From the NCBI GenBank assembly GCA_002770955.1, contig PCUH01000074.1, forward strand, positions 4,233 to 41,443: a DNA stretch of 37,211 bases, given 5' to 3'. The notes beneath the pieces were generated by a model. It ran no database searches and was not told where the DNA came from. It was given only the letters and a program-made list of their open reading frames with translations. Positions 15,524 to 24,022 of this stretch are shown here, piece by piece (the stretch's first letter is position 1; each line of letters begins with the position of its first letter). The DNA comes from Flavobacteriales bacterium CG18_big_fil_WC_8_21_14_2_50_32_9 (lineage in GTDB: Bacteria > Bacteroidota > Bacteroidia > Flavobacteriales_E > Vicingaceae). Made by a program: the position numbers and the translations under genes.

Positions 15524-18500
15524 TAATTAAAAGATTTTCCTAAGCTAAAAAGGAGGAAATTATTTTCCTCAACAGAATGAGCTAAAGAAATATTGAGTGT
15601 AAATTGTTCGTCTAAGAAACCCCAATAGATTCCAGCTCCATAGCTAGTATGCCATTGATTGTTAACATTACTATCGTCAATAATTCTTCCAGTATCGAAA
15701 AATGCTTTTATGCCCATTTTCATTGGTAAAAAAGTGGTGGTAAAGTTTACCAATTGTAAGCGTACTTCATTATTCATAAATATCGAATGTTTCCCAGTGA
15801 ATCGGTTTTTTCTGTATCCTCTAAGGTTGTTGTTGCTTCCTAAATATATTCGGTTATAAAAAGGAATATCACCTTCACTAACAGACCCTCCTACTTTAGT
15901 AGCTAATGTAATTGGTGATGGCAAACGAACAGATAAATAATGTTCTAAGAATCCTGTTGCAATGTTATAAGACGAATTATTTGATGAAACCTGACCATTC
16001 TGGTATTTCATTACTAAACGTATTCCTTTTTCAGGAAGGTTGGAGCGGTCTCTAAAATCTAAATCTAATCCAAACGAACTAACTATAATGTTGTTGTCTG
16101 CTGTGCTAAAATTTTGTTCAGAAGTTGGTGAAAGTATGGTATTTTCTTTTATAATTACGGAGTTGTGTTGTCCTTCTACATTTATAAAAAAGTGGCTTTT
16201 TTTACGAAATTCTCGAATTAATCCTATGTTAGCCGAATAGGTATCAAAAGTAGTTTTATAGAACTCTTCAGAGCTTAAACTATCGTTATTAATGGTGTTG
16301 TTTCCTATACCATAAAAATTAGTAATGTTGTTGTGTTTAGCCAATAAACCACCAACGCTCAAGTCCCATTTATGTAAAACGTGTCTAAAGCGGCTGTTGT
16401 ACTCAAAAATATTGTTTTGCTCAGTAGAAACGGATAAGTTTAACTTGTGTTTAGTGGTATAATCTGTGTTTTTGTAATTTTCTCGGTTAGTAAAAATAAC
16501 ACCTCCACCTATTCCAAAACCATTGTCGGCACTATATCCCATTGAAAACAAAGGCATATAACGATTATACTTAAATCTATTAGGCTGAAAATCATATAAA
16601 TCATCATTCCACGAATTAATCTTCTTACTTTCAGTTCCTAAAAAAGAATTTTTGTGGATAGATTTTTCATAAATCTTAGTTTGTTTTCCAAAAGTTTTTA
16701 CTGCTGAACTATCTATAATTGCATCTTCTCCATTTCCTCCAACAACAATAATTGGAATGGATTTTTTTGAATTTCCTTTGATGGTAAATACATCTTTTGA
16801 GCCTAAACCGTAGAGCCGAATTTCTTTGGTTTCTGTGGGAATAAATTTTCGATGATAATGAGGTTGTGTTTCTATTTCGGTATTAATTTCTGAATAAATA
16901 GCCACATCTACAGTGCCATTTTCATTACGAGTTACTTCAAAAAAATCTTTTTCGTTAGTTCCTATCACATCTACTTGTTTGGCTAATAATCGATAATATT
17001 TTTCGGCATAGCTATCCAAGTCTTTTTTTCTGGTTTTTAGTTTATCTGCAATGGTTTTTCCAGAAAGCTCATAAATTTCGGATGGCAGTACTTTTGTAGA
17101 TGCTTCTATAATAGTATCTGTAAGTTGTTGTTGAATATAATGACTAGCTGTTGTCCAATCTTTACGTGTCATTTGATTGGTTAAAAATCGATCTTGAGCT
17201 GTGGCAATAAACATTAAACTTTTTACATCATTGATTTTATATCCAAAATTTTCACCTGCTTCAACGCCCCATTTTCTATCCAACAACCAAGGAATTATTC
17301 CATCCCAAAGTTTAAACACTAAATCTCTATCGCGAGGAACAGGGAGATAATAAACACCTGTATCAGTTTTGAAACCTGCCCACTTCCAATTATCTTGATG
17401 TTTCCCATGGTCGCCCACTAAAATATCAAACACCCTAGCTTTGAGGTATTCATTAGCATCTACTGTATGATTAGGTTTGTCGTATAATTTTTGGTTAAGC
17501 TCGTAGCTTTGCAATAAAAAATCTGCATTAGCAAAGCTGTGCTTTACCTTTTTTGGATTTTTTTGATGATCTTCTAAAGTTCCTAGCATGCCATTGTATT
17601 TATTGAAAATTCCTAATTTGGGATTTTCTGAGAGTAAATACAATTCAGGTTTAGCATGCAAAATGGATGTGTAGTCTAATAACTTTCCTACCACAATACT
17701 GGCATAAGGGTGTTGCATAGAAATATTGTCTTGTAACTGACGAGCAACTAGAGAATTTTGTAATTCAACGCTTAAATATCGTGTGGCATCTTTGTTAACA
17801 GATCGGAAAGTATAGGCATATCCATCATTTCCATACATTTTTACTGAAGTAGTTTGATGTCCACCTCCTATATCATAAGCAGTTAAGCCTCCTTTGGTAG
17901 TGTCCATATTTAAAACAGGAACATCAATAAACGCATTCCAACTTGTACGATAATGCTTTCCTATAATCAACTTTCTAAATTTAGAAGCTTCATAATTTCC
18001 AGCATTGGTTTTCATTGTTTCAAGGCTTTCGGGAAAAACGGTTGCAGAAACATCTTTTAAGCAGTCTTTGTTAGAAAAATTGCTTGGTACAGTTTCATTT
18101 TCAGCAGAATTATCTAAAAGTGATTTAAAAAGCATTAAAGTTTTGTGTAATTCAAAAACTGTATTCTTATACGTGTAATTATTATTAATAATACTTCCGT
18201 CAGTAAAATAAACTACTTCACTAATACTCGGTAATGTGGTAGAATAAGCGGCAAATCGGGTAGTTCTTCCTTTTTTCTTTTTGTCAGTTACTCCATTATT
18301 TATAAAATAATTGTCATGTTCTTTAATCACTTGGGTATTGTACTCGTGTCCCGAAAAATAAACTATGCCTCGTTGCAACGACATCCGTTTGAGTATTTTT
18401 TCACGAATGGGATTAAATCTTTCGTTAATAATGTCTTTTTTCCCTCCAATATTTTGATGGTAATAAGTTTTAAAACTTCCATAAATCGGAAAAGGCTTTA

Positions 18501-19197
18501 AATGGCTGCTTAAAGGTAAATTTCCTTGCTCCACTAAAGGGAAATGCCCAGCAATAATGAGATTTTTGTTTTCTGCTTCGGCTAAAGTATTTTCTATTTC
18601 GATGATAAAGTCTTTTTCGGTATTAATATCACATTTTGTTTGCACTACTTCGGGTTTTTTATAAGGATGATTCCACCATTGTGTATTGATAACCATCAAT
18701 AACAAATTTGAATCTAACTCAACAACTTCAGGTCCAGGACATCCTTTATCAGCTATCCACTTTACTCTTTTAAAGCCATCATATTCTACTAATTCTTCTA
18801 AGTTTTTTACTTTATCTAACCCATATTTTCCCGAATTATCCCAATCGCTATCGCCTGGAATAACAATAGTAGAGATGTTGGGTAAATCAGATAACTGACT
18901 AAAAAATTCAAACAAAGGCAATGAATCTTTTCCTAAATATGGGGAGTTATTCGGGTGGGTAATATCACCATTAATAAGCAATAAAGTGGGTACATTTTGT
19001 TGTTGAGTAAATTGTTTTAGAGCAGCGGTATATTCGGTTAAGTTTTTAAGGTTAGCTAAATTTCCAATATTGATTACTCGATAGTTTACATCATTTTTTT
19101 GACCTAAAACGGTTAGGGATAAAAAGATAAATACTAATATACTCAACGCACTCAGCTTTCCAAATTTTTGGTTTACTCTTTTTGCCGTTATCTGCAT
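15523..19197 (-). CDS. Metallophosphoesterase / kinase-like / BamA-barrel fusion, paralogue B (degenerate sites)
   Basis: A 1224-residue second paralogue. The frame is open to a GTG at 19359, but ATG 19197 is chosen because a normal signal peptide (KLSALSILVFIFLSLTVLGQ) follows it. The phosphoesterase ligands are largely lost: GN (45-46), GDITH (77-81), GDSD (115-118), GHFP (217-220), GHEY (283-286). The kinase-like loop reads GDHGKHQDNW (595-604), so the catalytic-type Asp is Gly598, while PRDRD (621-625) remains. The GGNGED turn and the barrel (LRGYRKNRFTG, AFFDTGR) are intact, and no frameshift is seen. It is therefore probably a maintained scaffold or binding protein rather than a decaying gene. 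A 22-bp inverted repeat brackets its start. Confidence 0.85.
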   Translation of the reverse strand: MQITAKRVNQKFGKLSALSILVFIFLSLTVLGQKNDVNYRVINIGNLANLKNLTEYTAALKQFTQQQNVPTLLLINGDITHPNNSPYLGKDSLPLFEFFSQLSDLPNISTIVIPGDSDWDNSGKYGLDKVKNLEELVEYDGFKRVKWIADKGCPGPEVVELDSNLLLMVINTQWWNHPYKKPEVVQTKCDINTEKDFIIEIENTLAEAENKNLIIAGHFPLVEQGNLPLSSHLKPFPIYGSFKTYYHQNIGGKKDIINERFNPIREKILKRMSLQRGIVYFSGHEYNTQVIKEHDNYFINNGVTDKKKKGRTTRFAAYSTTLPSISEVVYFTDGSIINNNYTYKNTVFELHKTLMLFKSLLDNSAENETVPSNFSNKDCLKDVSATVFPESLETMKTNAGNYEASKFRKLIIGKHYRTSWNAFIDVPVLNMDTTKGGLTAYDIGGGHQTTSVKMYGNDGYAYTFRSVNKDATRYLSVELQNSLVARQLQDNISMQHPYASIVVGKLLDYTSILHAKPELYLLSENPKLGIFNKYNGMLGTLEDHQKNPKKVKHSFANADFLLQSYELNQKLYDKPNHTVDANEYLKARVFDILVGDHGKHQDNWKWAGFKTDTGVYYLPVPRDRDLVFKLWDGIIPWLLDRKWGVEAGENFGYKINDVKSLMFIATAQDRFLTNQMTRKDWTTASHYIQQQLTDTIIEASTKVLPSEIYELSGKTIADKLKTRKKDLDSYAEKYYRLLAKQVDVIGTNEKDFFEVTRNENGTVDVAIYSEINTEIETQPHYHRKFIPTETKEIRLYGLGSKDVFTIKGNSKKSIPIIVVGGNGEDAIIDSSAVKTFGKQTKIYEKSIHKNSFLGTESKKINSWNDDLYDFQPNRFKYNRYMPLFSMGYSADNGFGIGGGVIFTNRENYKNTDYTTKHKLNLSVSTEQNNIFEYNSRFRHVLHKWDLSVGGLLAKHNNITNFYGIGNNTINNDSLSSEEFYKTTFDTYSANIGLIREFRKKSHFFINVEGQHNSVIIKENTILSPTSEQNFSTADNNIIVSSFGLDLDFRDRSNLPEKGIRLVMKYQNGQVSSNNSSYNIATGFLEHYLSVRLPSPITLATKVGGSVSEGDIPFYNRIYLGSNNNLRGYRKNRFTGKHSIFMNNEVRLQLVNFTTTFLPMKMGIKAFFDTGRIIDDSNVNNQWHTSYGAGIYWGFLDEQFTLNISLAHSVEENNFLLFSLGKSFN
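19138..19159. repeat. Inverted repeat, left arm
   Basis: This 22-nt arm pairs with 19316-19337 with one mismatch; the arms are 156 nt apart. It lies inside the signal-peptide codons of paralogue B. Similarity between the two ends appears to continue inward imperfectly for about 25 nt. Confidence 0.75.
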
Positions 19198-19361
19198 TAA
19201 AATTTTTAACTTTAGGCTATGGCTATACTTTGCTTTCACACTGGCTCGCTCATCCAGCTGGGGGCTAGATATCGTACTTTGAATCCAATAAAAATAGTTT
19301 AGCCAAATTCTCCGAAAAGCTGAGTGTGTTGAGTATATGATTACATTTATTTTATTCACTT
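19198..19361 (-). promoter_or_regulatory. Leader between paralogues C and B inside an inverted-repeat element
   Basis: A 164-bp gap between the stop of paralogue C and the chosen start of B. It stays open in B's frame but reads as unlikely protein. Part of it (about 19210-19275) is visibly more GC-rich than the surroundings and contains a tandem GGCTAT and the palindrome CCAGCTGG. Together with the repeat arms at 19138-19159 and 19316-19337 it forms an element of about 200 bp that also supplies B's start codon and first dozen residues. It could be a MITE-like insertion, an invertible segment or an attenuating leader hairpin. Its identity is not known to me. Confidence 0.4.
19316..19337. repeat. 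Inverted repeat, right arm
   Basis: Complement of 19138-19159 except for one base (a T here faces the G of the left arm instead of a C). The shared core is AAAGCTGAGTG-GTTGAGTATA with the variable base between. It lies 21 nt from the stop of paralogue C. Confidence 0.75.
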
Positions 19362-22300
19362 TTAAAGTATTAATCCTAATCCAATTTTGAAAAGTACACG
19401 TTGTTCTGTTGAGTGTTCAATATTAATTTGAAATGTAACATATTCTTTGTTGATGGGGGTTAAGTAAATTCCACCACCATAACCATGATGCCATTTTTTT
19501 TCTGTTAAATTATCATTTTGAACAATTTGACCTACGTCAGAAAAAGCGGTTAGTCCATAATACATTGGTAAAAAGCTCGATTTGGTTTTGCCCAAATGAA
19601 AGCGTAAGTCGGTATTTACATAGTTGGCAGCTATTCCAGAGAATCGATTTTGCAAATAACCACGCAAGTGATACGATTGCCCGATACTTGCTAAATGATA
19701 GAAAGGAATTGTTTTTCCGAAAGTGCGTTCGGTACCAATTTTTATGCCTAATGTAATTGGAATAACGATACGAGAAGTACTGTAATAACTTATTTCTGCA
19801 CTTGTTTTGCCAAAAGATGTTGTAGAGGTAAATAAAGATTTATGTGATGTGGTAAAGCGTATTCCTTTAGTGGTAAAATTAGGGCTATCTCTAAAATCAA
19901 GGTCAAATTTAATTTCTCCACCTCCAGCATCAGTTGGGGCAATGCTTGGATTAGGAAAAACATCAAAAAAAGATTGGTCGGAATGCCCCCTATTTAAAAT
20001 TTCGCCAATGGCATTAACAGTAATAAAACTTCTGTTAAAAAACCGATAGGTAATTCCTCCTTTTAAGATAGTTCCTTGATAACGAGCTTTGTAATAACCT
20101 CCGCTTTCTAACGAATCTATTAAAATGGTTTTATTGCCTACTCCATAAAAACTATAAAAAGGGAAAAATGCTCCTAGCTCTGCATTTCCGTTGAGGTAAA
20201 AATTGGAACGTCCAATGTTTCGTTCGGTTTGGATGGAGAAGTAGTTACTCCCTTCTGTGGTAGCAAAAAGTTTTACATAGTGAAGAGTTTTATATAGTTT
20301 GTTTGCGTAACCGAATCTTTTCATGCTTAATGTAAATCCACCACCAAAGCCGTCATCAGGGTTTACCACCAACAAAGGAGTGGGTAAATAGGTGTTGTAT
20401 TTAAAAGCATCTTGGTCAAATTCGTTTAATCGGATAGATTCGGAAATAGCTAAGCGGGTTTCTTTGCTTTTTTGAGCGGTTACTCCATTGGGATAATCAT
20501 AAATTAAGGTTTTTTTAGTACCCAGCTTCACGGTTGAAATATCTATTACTTTATCATTTCCATCGCCTCCGGCAATTCTTACTAAGATACTTTTATTACT
20601 ATTTCCAGCTATATAAAAACTATCTATTCCTGCGAGTCCGAATAAACGAATTTCTTTAGTTTCATTAGGATAAAATGTTCTACTTAACAATAATTTTGTG
20701 GTGTCATCTCTTGGATATATTGCTACAAAAACATCTCCCGAAGGTAGCCGCTGTACGCTAAAAAACTCGGCTTTGTTCGTTCCTACAATATCTACTTCTT
20801 TGGAAAGCAGTTGGTAGTATTTTTCGACTGCTTTAGTCAAGCCAACCTTTCTTTTTTTTAATTTTTCAGCAATTTCTTTCCCCGATTTCTCTTGTAAAGG
20901 TATTGGAAAGGCTAATTTGGCACTATCAATTACTGCTTCGGTTAGTTGATTATTGATTTTAGAAGCAGCTTTCAACCAATCTTTTTTGCTTAATCCTGCT
21001 AATAAAACTCTATCTAAGCTTGCTCCTTTAATGGTTAAACTTTTGATACCAGTAAAGTGATCATTAAAATTTTCTCGAAATGGAATTGCCCAATCTCTAT
21101 CGGCTAAATAGTAAAAAAGTCCATTCATTCTCGAAAAGGCATGGTCTCTGTCTTTTGGGTAAGGTTTATAGTGTGTAATTCCCTCTTCGTTTTTAAACCC
21201 TATCCATTTCCAATTATCTTGATGCCTGTCCCAATCGCCAATAAAAATATCAAACACACGGGCTTGGGCATATTGCATAGTGTCAATAGTTGTTTTGGGT
21301 GATTTATAGATTTTTTGTAGTAAACTCAATGAACTTTTTACTTGGTCGGCATGGGCATAACTTTTTGTTTTATCCTCTAATTCAGTAGGTTTGGGTTCTA
21401 ACATTCCGTACATTCCACTGAACTGAGTTCTAAAATTACCTAACTTAGGACTATCGGGCATAATATAAAGTTTTGGAGTGCCATGATAAAGCTCAGTAGC
21501 ATCTAATAGTTGGGCAACAAATAATGCTCCGTAAGGATGTTGTGTTGCTGTCATGTCTTGCATAATATCAGCTACTAAATCTATCCGTAATTCAAAAGGT
21601 ATGGCTTTAATGGGAGTTTTATCTATGGAACGAAAAGCGTATTTTTTTCCATCTTTATCAATCAATTGTAGTGATATAGTTTGTAAACCACCGCCTTTTT
21701 TGAGTGGAGTAAGCCCTCCATAAGTAGTGTCTAAATCGAGTGTCGGAATGGTAACTGAAGTAGTCCAAGCATCTCTGTATAAAGAGCCAAAAAATAGATG
21801 TTTGAATTGAGATGCCCCATAATCTCCTGCTACAATACTGTCGTTGGTAAAGTATTTTTTTTCAGCATTGGAAGAAATTTTATTTTTATAAATTTTTGTT
21901 TTCTTTTTATTTTCTAACAGAATACTTTTCTTTAATTCAAATTGATTTTCTTTTTTATTCAGCACAAAAAAATTGCTTAAAATGGGTTGATAGGGAAGTA
22001 CTTCTAATTTTACAAAACCATTTTCGTTGGTTTTATACACGGTGTTTTCTAGTGTGCTTACTTGAGCATTTTTTACTAAACTTCCTGAAATGATTTGATA
22101 ATTATAGGCTAAATTCATCAATTGTAAATCGTACTCATGGCTTGAGCAAAGTACCACATCTTCGTGTTTAATGAGTAAATCTTTGATGTCTTTGATATAT
22201 TGTTTATAAGCAGGATTGCTAAAATCCTGAACAGAACCAACATTTTGCCTGTAGCAGTGATAAAAAGTTCCATAAAAAGGAATAAAGGTTTTGTTTTCAG

Positions 22301-22955
22301 GGTCGCTGTGAGAAAAAGGGAAAAATTGCCCCATAAAATTAGAATTTCCGCCATAAACACCGCCAGAAGTAATAGGATGATGTGCCAATAAAAGTACTTT
22401 TCTATTTCCTGCACTTTCTATTGCAGCGTCTAATTCATCTATAATTTGAATTTTAAGAATTTCATCACATTCTGAGTCAATAGGCAATGCTTTTCGATAA
22501 GGATGGAGCCACCATTGCGAATTGATGGCAATGATTCGAATATTATCGCCAATATCTTTTACATAAGGTCCTGGACAATTGTTTTTTGGAATAAAAATAT
22601 TCTCTCCTAAAAATTGTTTGTAAGTTTTTTGCAACGCATTCGCACTGTCTAATCCATAATATCCTGAGTTGTCCCAATCTAAATCACCTGTAATGGAATA
22701 AATTTCCCCTCCTTGTTTTTGGATATTTTGAATGAAATTAAGAAGTATTTTTGTGTTTTCGGTTGTTTTTTGGTTAACATCGCCAAGCATAAAAACTATA
22801 AATGATTTACTTTTTTCTTCTTTTTCAATTGTGCGTAAGAATAAATCTAAATTGGTAGAAAGTTTATTGCCGTTCAAATTTCCAACTAGATAAACACTCT
22901 CTTGTGAGAAACATTCTGTAAAAAAAAAAGACAATAACAATACGATAATTTTCAT
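19362..22955 (-). CDS. Metallophosphoesterase / kinase-like / BamA-barrel fusion, paralogue C (phosphatase ligands lost)
   Basis: A 1197-residue first paralogue in transcription order. After a signal peptide (ending ECFSQ) the phosphoesterase-like domain lacks most ligands: GN (25-26), GDVNQ (58-62), GDLD (90-93), AHHP (191-194), SHEY (272-275), so catalysis there is unlikely. The kinase-like part is the best preserved of the three: GGGLQTISL (421-429), FRSIDK (441-446), GDWDRHQDNW (573-582) with a full D-x-H-x-x-N motif, and PKDRD (600-604). A GGDGND turn is followed by a BamA-type barrel with LRGYLQNRFSG. Repeat copy 2 ends 5 bp upstream of its ATG. The two domains face outside the cytoplasm, so any kinase reaction would need an extracytoplasmic phosphate donor. 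Confidence 0.86.
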   Translation of the reverse strand: MKIIVLLLSFFFTECFSQESVYLVGNLNGNKLSTNLDLFLRTIEKEEKSKSFIVFMLGDVNQKTTENTKILLNFIQNIQKQGGEIYSITGDLDWDNSGYYGLDSANALQKTYKQFLGENIFIPKNNCPGPYVKDIGDNIRIIAINSQWWLHPYRKALPIDSECDEILKIQIIDELDAAIESAGNRKVLLLAHHPITSGGVYGGNSNFMGQFFPFSHSDPENKTFIPFYGTFYHCYRQNVGSVQDFSNPAYKQYIKDIKDLLIKHEDVVLCSSHEYDLQLMNLAYNYQIISGSLVKNAQVSTLENTVYKTNENGFVKLEVLPYQPILSNFFVLNKKENQFELKKSILLENKKKTKIYKNKISSNAEKKYFTNDSIVAGDYGASQFKHLFFGSLYRDAWTTSVTIPTLDLDTTYGGLTPLKKGGGLQTISLQLIDKDGKKYAFRSIDKTPIKAIPFELRIDLVADIMQDMTATQHPYGALFVAQLLDATELYHGTPKLYIMPDSPKLGNFRTQFSGMYGMLEPKPTELEDKTKSYAHADQVKSSLSLLQKIYKSPKTTIDTMQYAQARVFDIFIGDWDRHQDNWKWIGFKNEEGITHYKPYPKDRDHAFSRMNGLFYYLADRDWAIPFRENFNDHFTGIKSLTIKGASLDRVLLAGLSKKDWLKAASKINNQLTEAVIDSAKLAFPIPLQEKSGKEIAEKLKKRKVGLTKAVEKYYQLLSKEVDIVGTNKAEFFSVQRLPSGDVFVAIYPRDDTTKLLLSRTFYPNETKEIRLFGLAGIDSFYIAGNSNKSILVRIAGGDGNDKVIDISTVKLGTKKTLIYDYPNGVTAQKSKETRLAISESIRLNEFDQDAFKYNTYLPTPLLVVNPDDGFGGGFTLSMKRFGYANKLYKTLHYVKLFATTEGSNYFSIQTERNIGRSNFYLNGNAELGAFFPFYSFYGVGNKTILIDSLESGGYYKARYQGTILKGGITYRFFNRSFITVNAIGEILNRGHSDQSFFDVFPNPSIAPTDAGGGEIKFDLDFRDSPNFTTKGIRFTTSHKSLFTSTTSFGKTSAEISYYSTSRIVIPITLGIKIGTERTFGKTIPFYHLASIGQSYHLRGYLQNRFSGIAANYVNTDLRFHLGKTKSSFLPMYYGLTAFSDVGQIVQNDNLTEKKWHHGYGGGIYLTPINKEYVTFQINIEHSTEQRVLFKIGLGLIL

Positions 22956-23053
22956 ATGCGTATTTTTATTATTTGTTCTTTTTTATTGTTAATTAATGTG
23001 CTCATGAGTTCGCTTCGCTCGGTTGTTTTAATTTGGTCGTATGGAATCGCCAT
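22952..23053 (-). other. Possible 33-codon leader frame in repeat copy 2
   Basis: An ATG at 23053 opens a 33-codon frame whose TGA overlaps the ATG of paralogue C (ATGA, 22952-22955). Its C-terminal part, beginning MSTLINNKKE, is also readable in repeat copy 1 upstream of the YHS gene, but there the upstream half is different and has no ATG. It could be a coupled leader peptide or a by-product of repeat conservation; the second is somewhat more likely. Confidence 0.2.
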
Positions 23054-23102
23054 GTTAAATATTCATCGTTGTTGGTGAGCATTTTTGCTCATGGCTTATT
23101 TC
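22961..23102. repeat. 142-bp direct repeat, copy 2
   Basis: Gapless match to 10741-10882 in the same orientation. The divergent centre here offers a weaker hairpin ATGG-AATCG-CCAT (23041-23053). The end nearest the PAP2 gene has a GAGC-ATTTTT-GCTC hairpin (23077-23090). It fills most of the 186-bp gap between the Aur1-like PAP2 gene and paralogue C. Confidence 0.85.
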
Positions 23103-23141
23103 TTATAATATTTTATCGTAAAAAAGTCAATTCCTATTAGT

Positions 23142-23936
23142 TTAATAGCAAAACTTTATGTTTTTTTTACTTTCAGCATTTAATTTTTGAGCTTTTGAAG
23201 GAGCCATTTTTTTTGATTTTGCTATCATTCTGCATCGCATAATCATGATGGGATAAGGAAATAGGACTACTATTCCACCAATAATAGCATCCATAAAAAA
23301 GTGATTACCTGTTGCAATAATGACCAAAAGTACAAAAATAGGATACAAAAGCATCAACCATTTCCATTTTTTATTAATAAGTAAACTAAGCACTAAACCA
23401 ATCAAAAGTGCATTACCAAAATGCATGGACGGAACGGCAGCATATTGATTAAACAATCCTGAAAAAGGACCTGTATATAAATTTACTTTACTTATCGTTA
23501 AAAGTGTATCTATAAATCCCACATTACCTAACATTCTAGGAGGTGCACATGGATAATAAACATAAAAAAATATAGTGAGTGAATTGGCAATTAAAAATCC
23601 ATTCCTGATAAAAATATAATGACTTTTTCTTTTATGATAAACCCAAATAAAAAAAAACACAGTTGTAGGGATGTGAGCAATCATATAAAATCGATTCAAA
23701 AACTGAAGCAAGTTAGTTTTGTCCATAAAAAATTGTTGTATAGAAATTTCACTAAAGATTCCCATCCATTTTTCAACATCTACAATTTTATGTGCATTAA
23801 TAAATGCGGTATGTGCGTCTCCAATAGCTATAAAACGCGATATTTTATAAAACACAAGAAAAGATAAAAAAAGAAGCACTTCACGAAACCCTTTATTGTT
23901 TAATGAAGGCTTTAAATAGATTGACAAAAAATTCAT
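23142..23936 (-). CDS. Aur1-like PAP2 (PAP2_3) membrane protein
   Basis: A 264-residue multi-pass membrane protein resembling the PAP2_3/Aur1 group (inositol-phosphorylceramide-synthase-like). Signature stretches are YYPCAPPRM (128-135), AAVPSMHFGNAL with His172, and TGNHFFMD with His212 and Asp216, matching the catalytic His-His-Asp of this group. About six membrane helices are apparent, with a Lys-rich C-terminus. Aur1-type enzymes move phospho-headgroups between lipids; Bacteroidota make sphingolipids, so a headgroup transferase or lipid phosphatase is plausible but the substrate is unknown. It is the first gene behind promoter P3 and the probable head of the block that continues through repeat copy 2 into the three paralogues. 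Confidence 0.82.
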   Translation of the reverse strand: MNFLSIYLKPSLNNKGFREVLLFLSFLVFYKISRFIAIGDAHTAFINAHKIVDVEKWMGIFSEISIQQFFMDKTNLLQFLNRFYMIAHIPTTVFFFIWVYHKRKSHYIFIRNGFLIANSLTIFFYVYYPCAPPRMLGNVGFIDTLLTISKVNLYTGPFSGLFNQYAAVPSMHFGNALLIGLVLSLLINKKWKWLMLLYPIFVLLVIIATGNHFFMDAIIGGIVVLFPYPIMIMRCRMIAKSKKMAPSKAQKLNAESKKNIKFCY

Positions 23937-23984
23937 TTATAATAATTTTGAATTAATTATGTTTTTAAGATAGTTTTGATAAGT

Positions 23985-24012
23985 TAGTCGATTAAAATTA
24001 TAGTTCCTTACA
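23985..24012 (-). promoter_or_regulatory. ECF-type promoter P3 for the PAP2/triplicate block
   Basis: On the minus strand TGTAAG (24012-24007), 16-nt spacer, CGACTA (23990-23985), 48 nt upstream of the ATG at 23936. It is back to back with P4: the -35-like boxes sit in an inverted repeat TCCTTACAAA/TTTGTAAGGA (24005-24014 and 24021-24030). Confidence 0.65.
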
Positions 24013-24022
24013 AAGCATCTTT

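Noticed and set aside
19198..19359. N-terminal extension of paralogue B to a GTG at 19359
   Set aside because: The extra 54 residues precede a normal signal peptide and are encoded by the inverted-repeat element; the other two paralogues have no such extension.
11792..22955. Paralogues B and C as pseudogenes
   Set aside because: Both are open over 3.6-3.7 kb with intact signal peptides, disulfide cysteines and barrels; loss is confined to catalytic positions.
10741..23102. A composite transposon bounded by the two direct repeats
   Set aside because: No transposase or integrase gene lies between or beside them, and no target duplications were seen.
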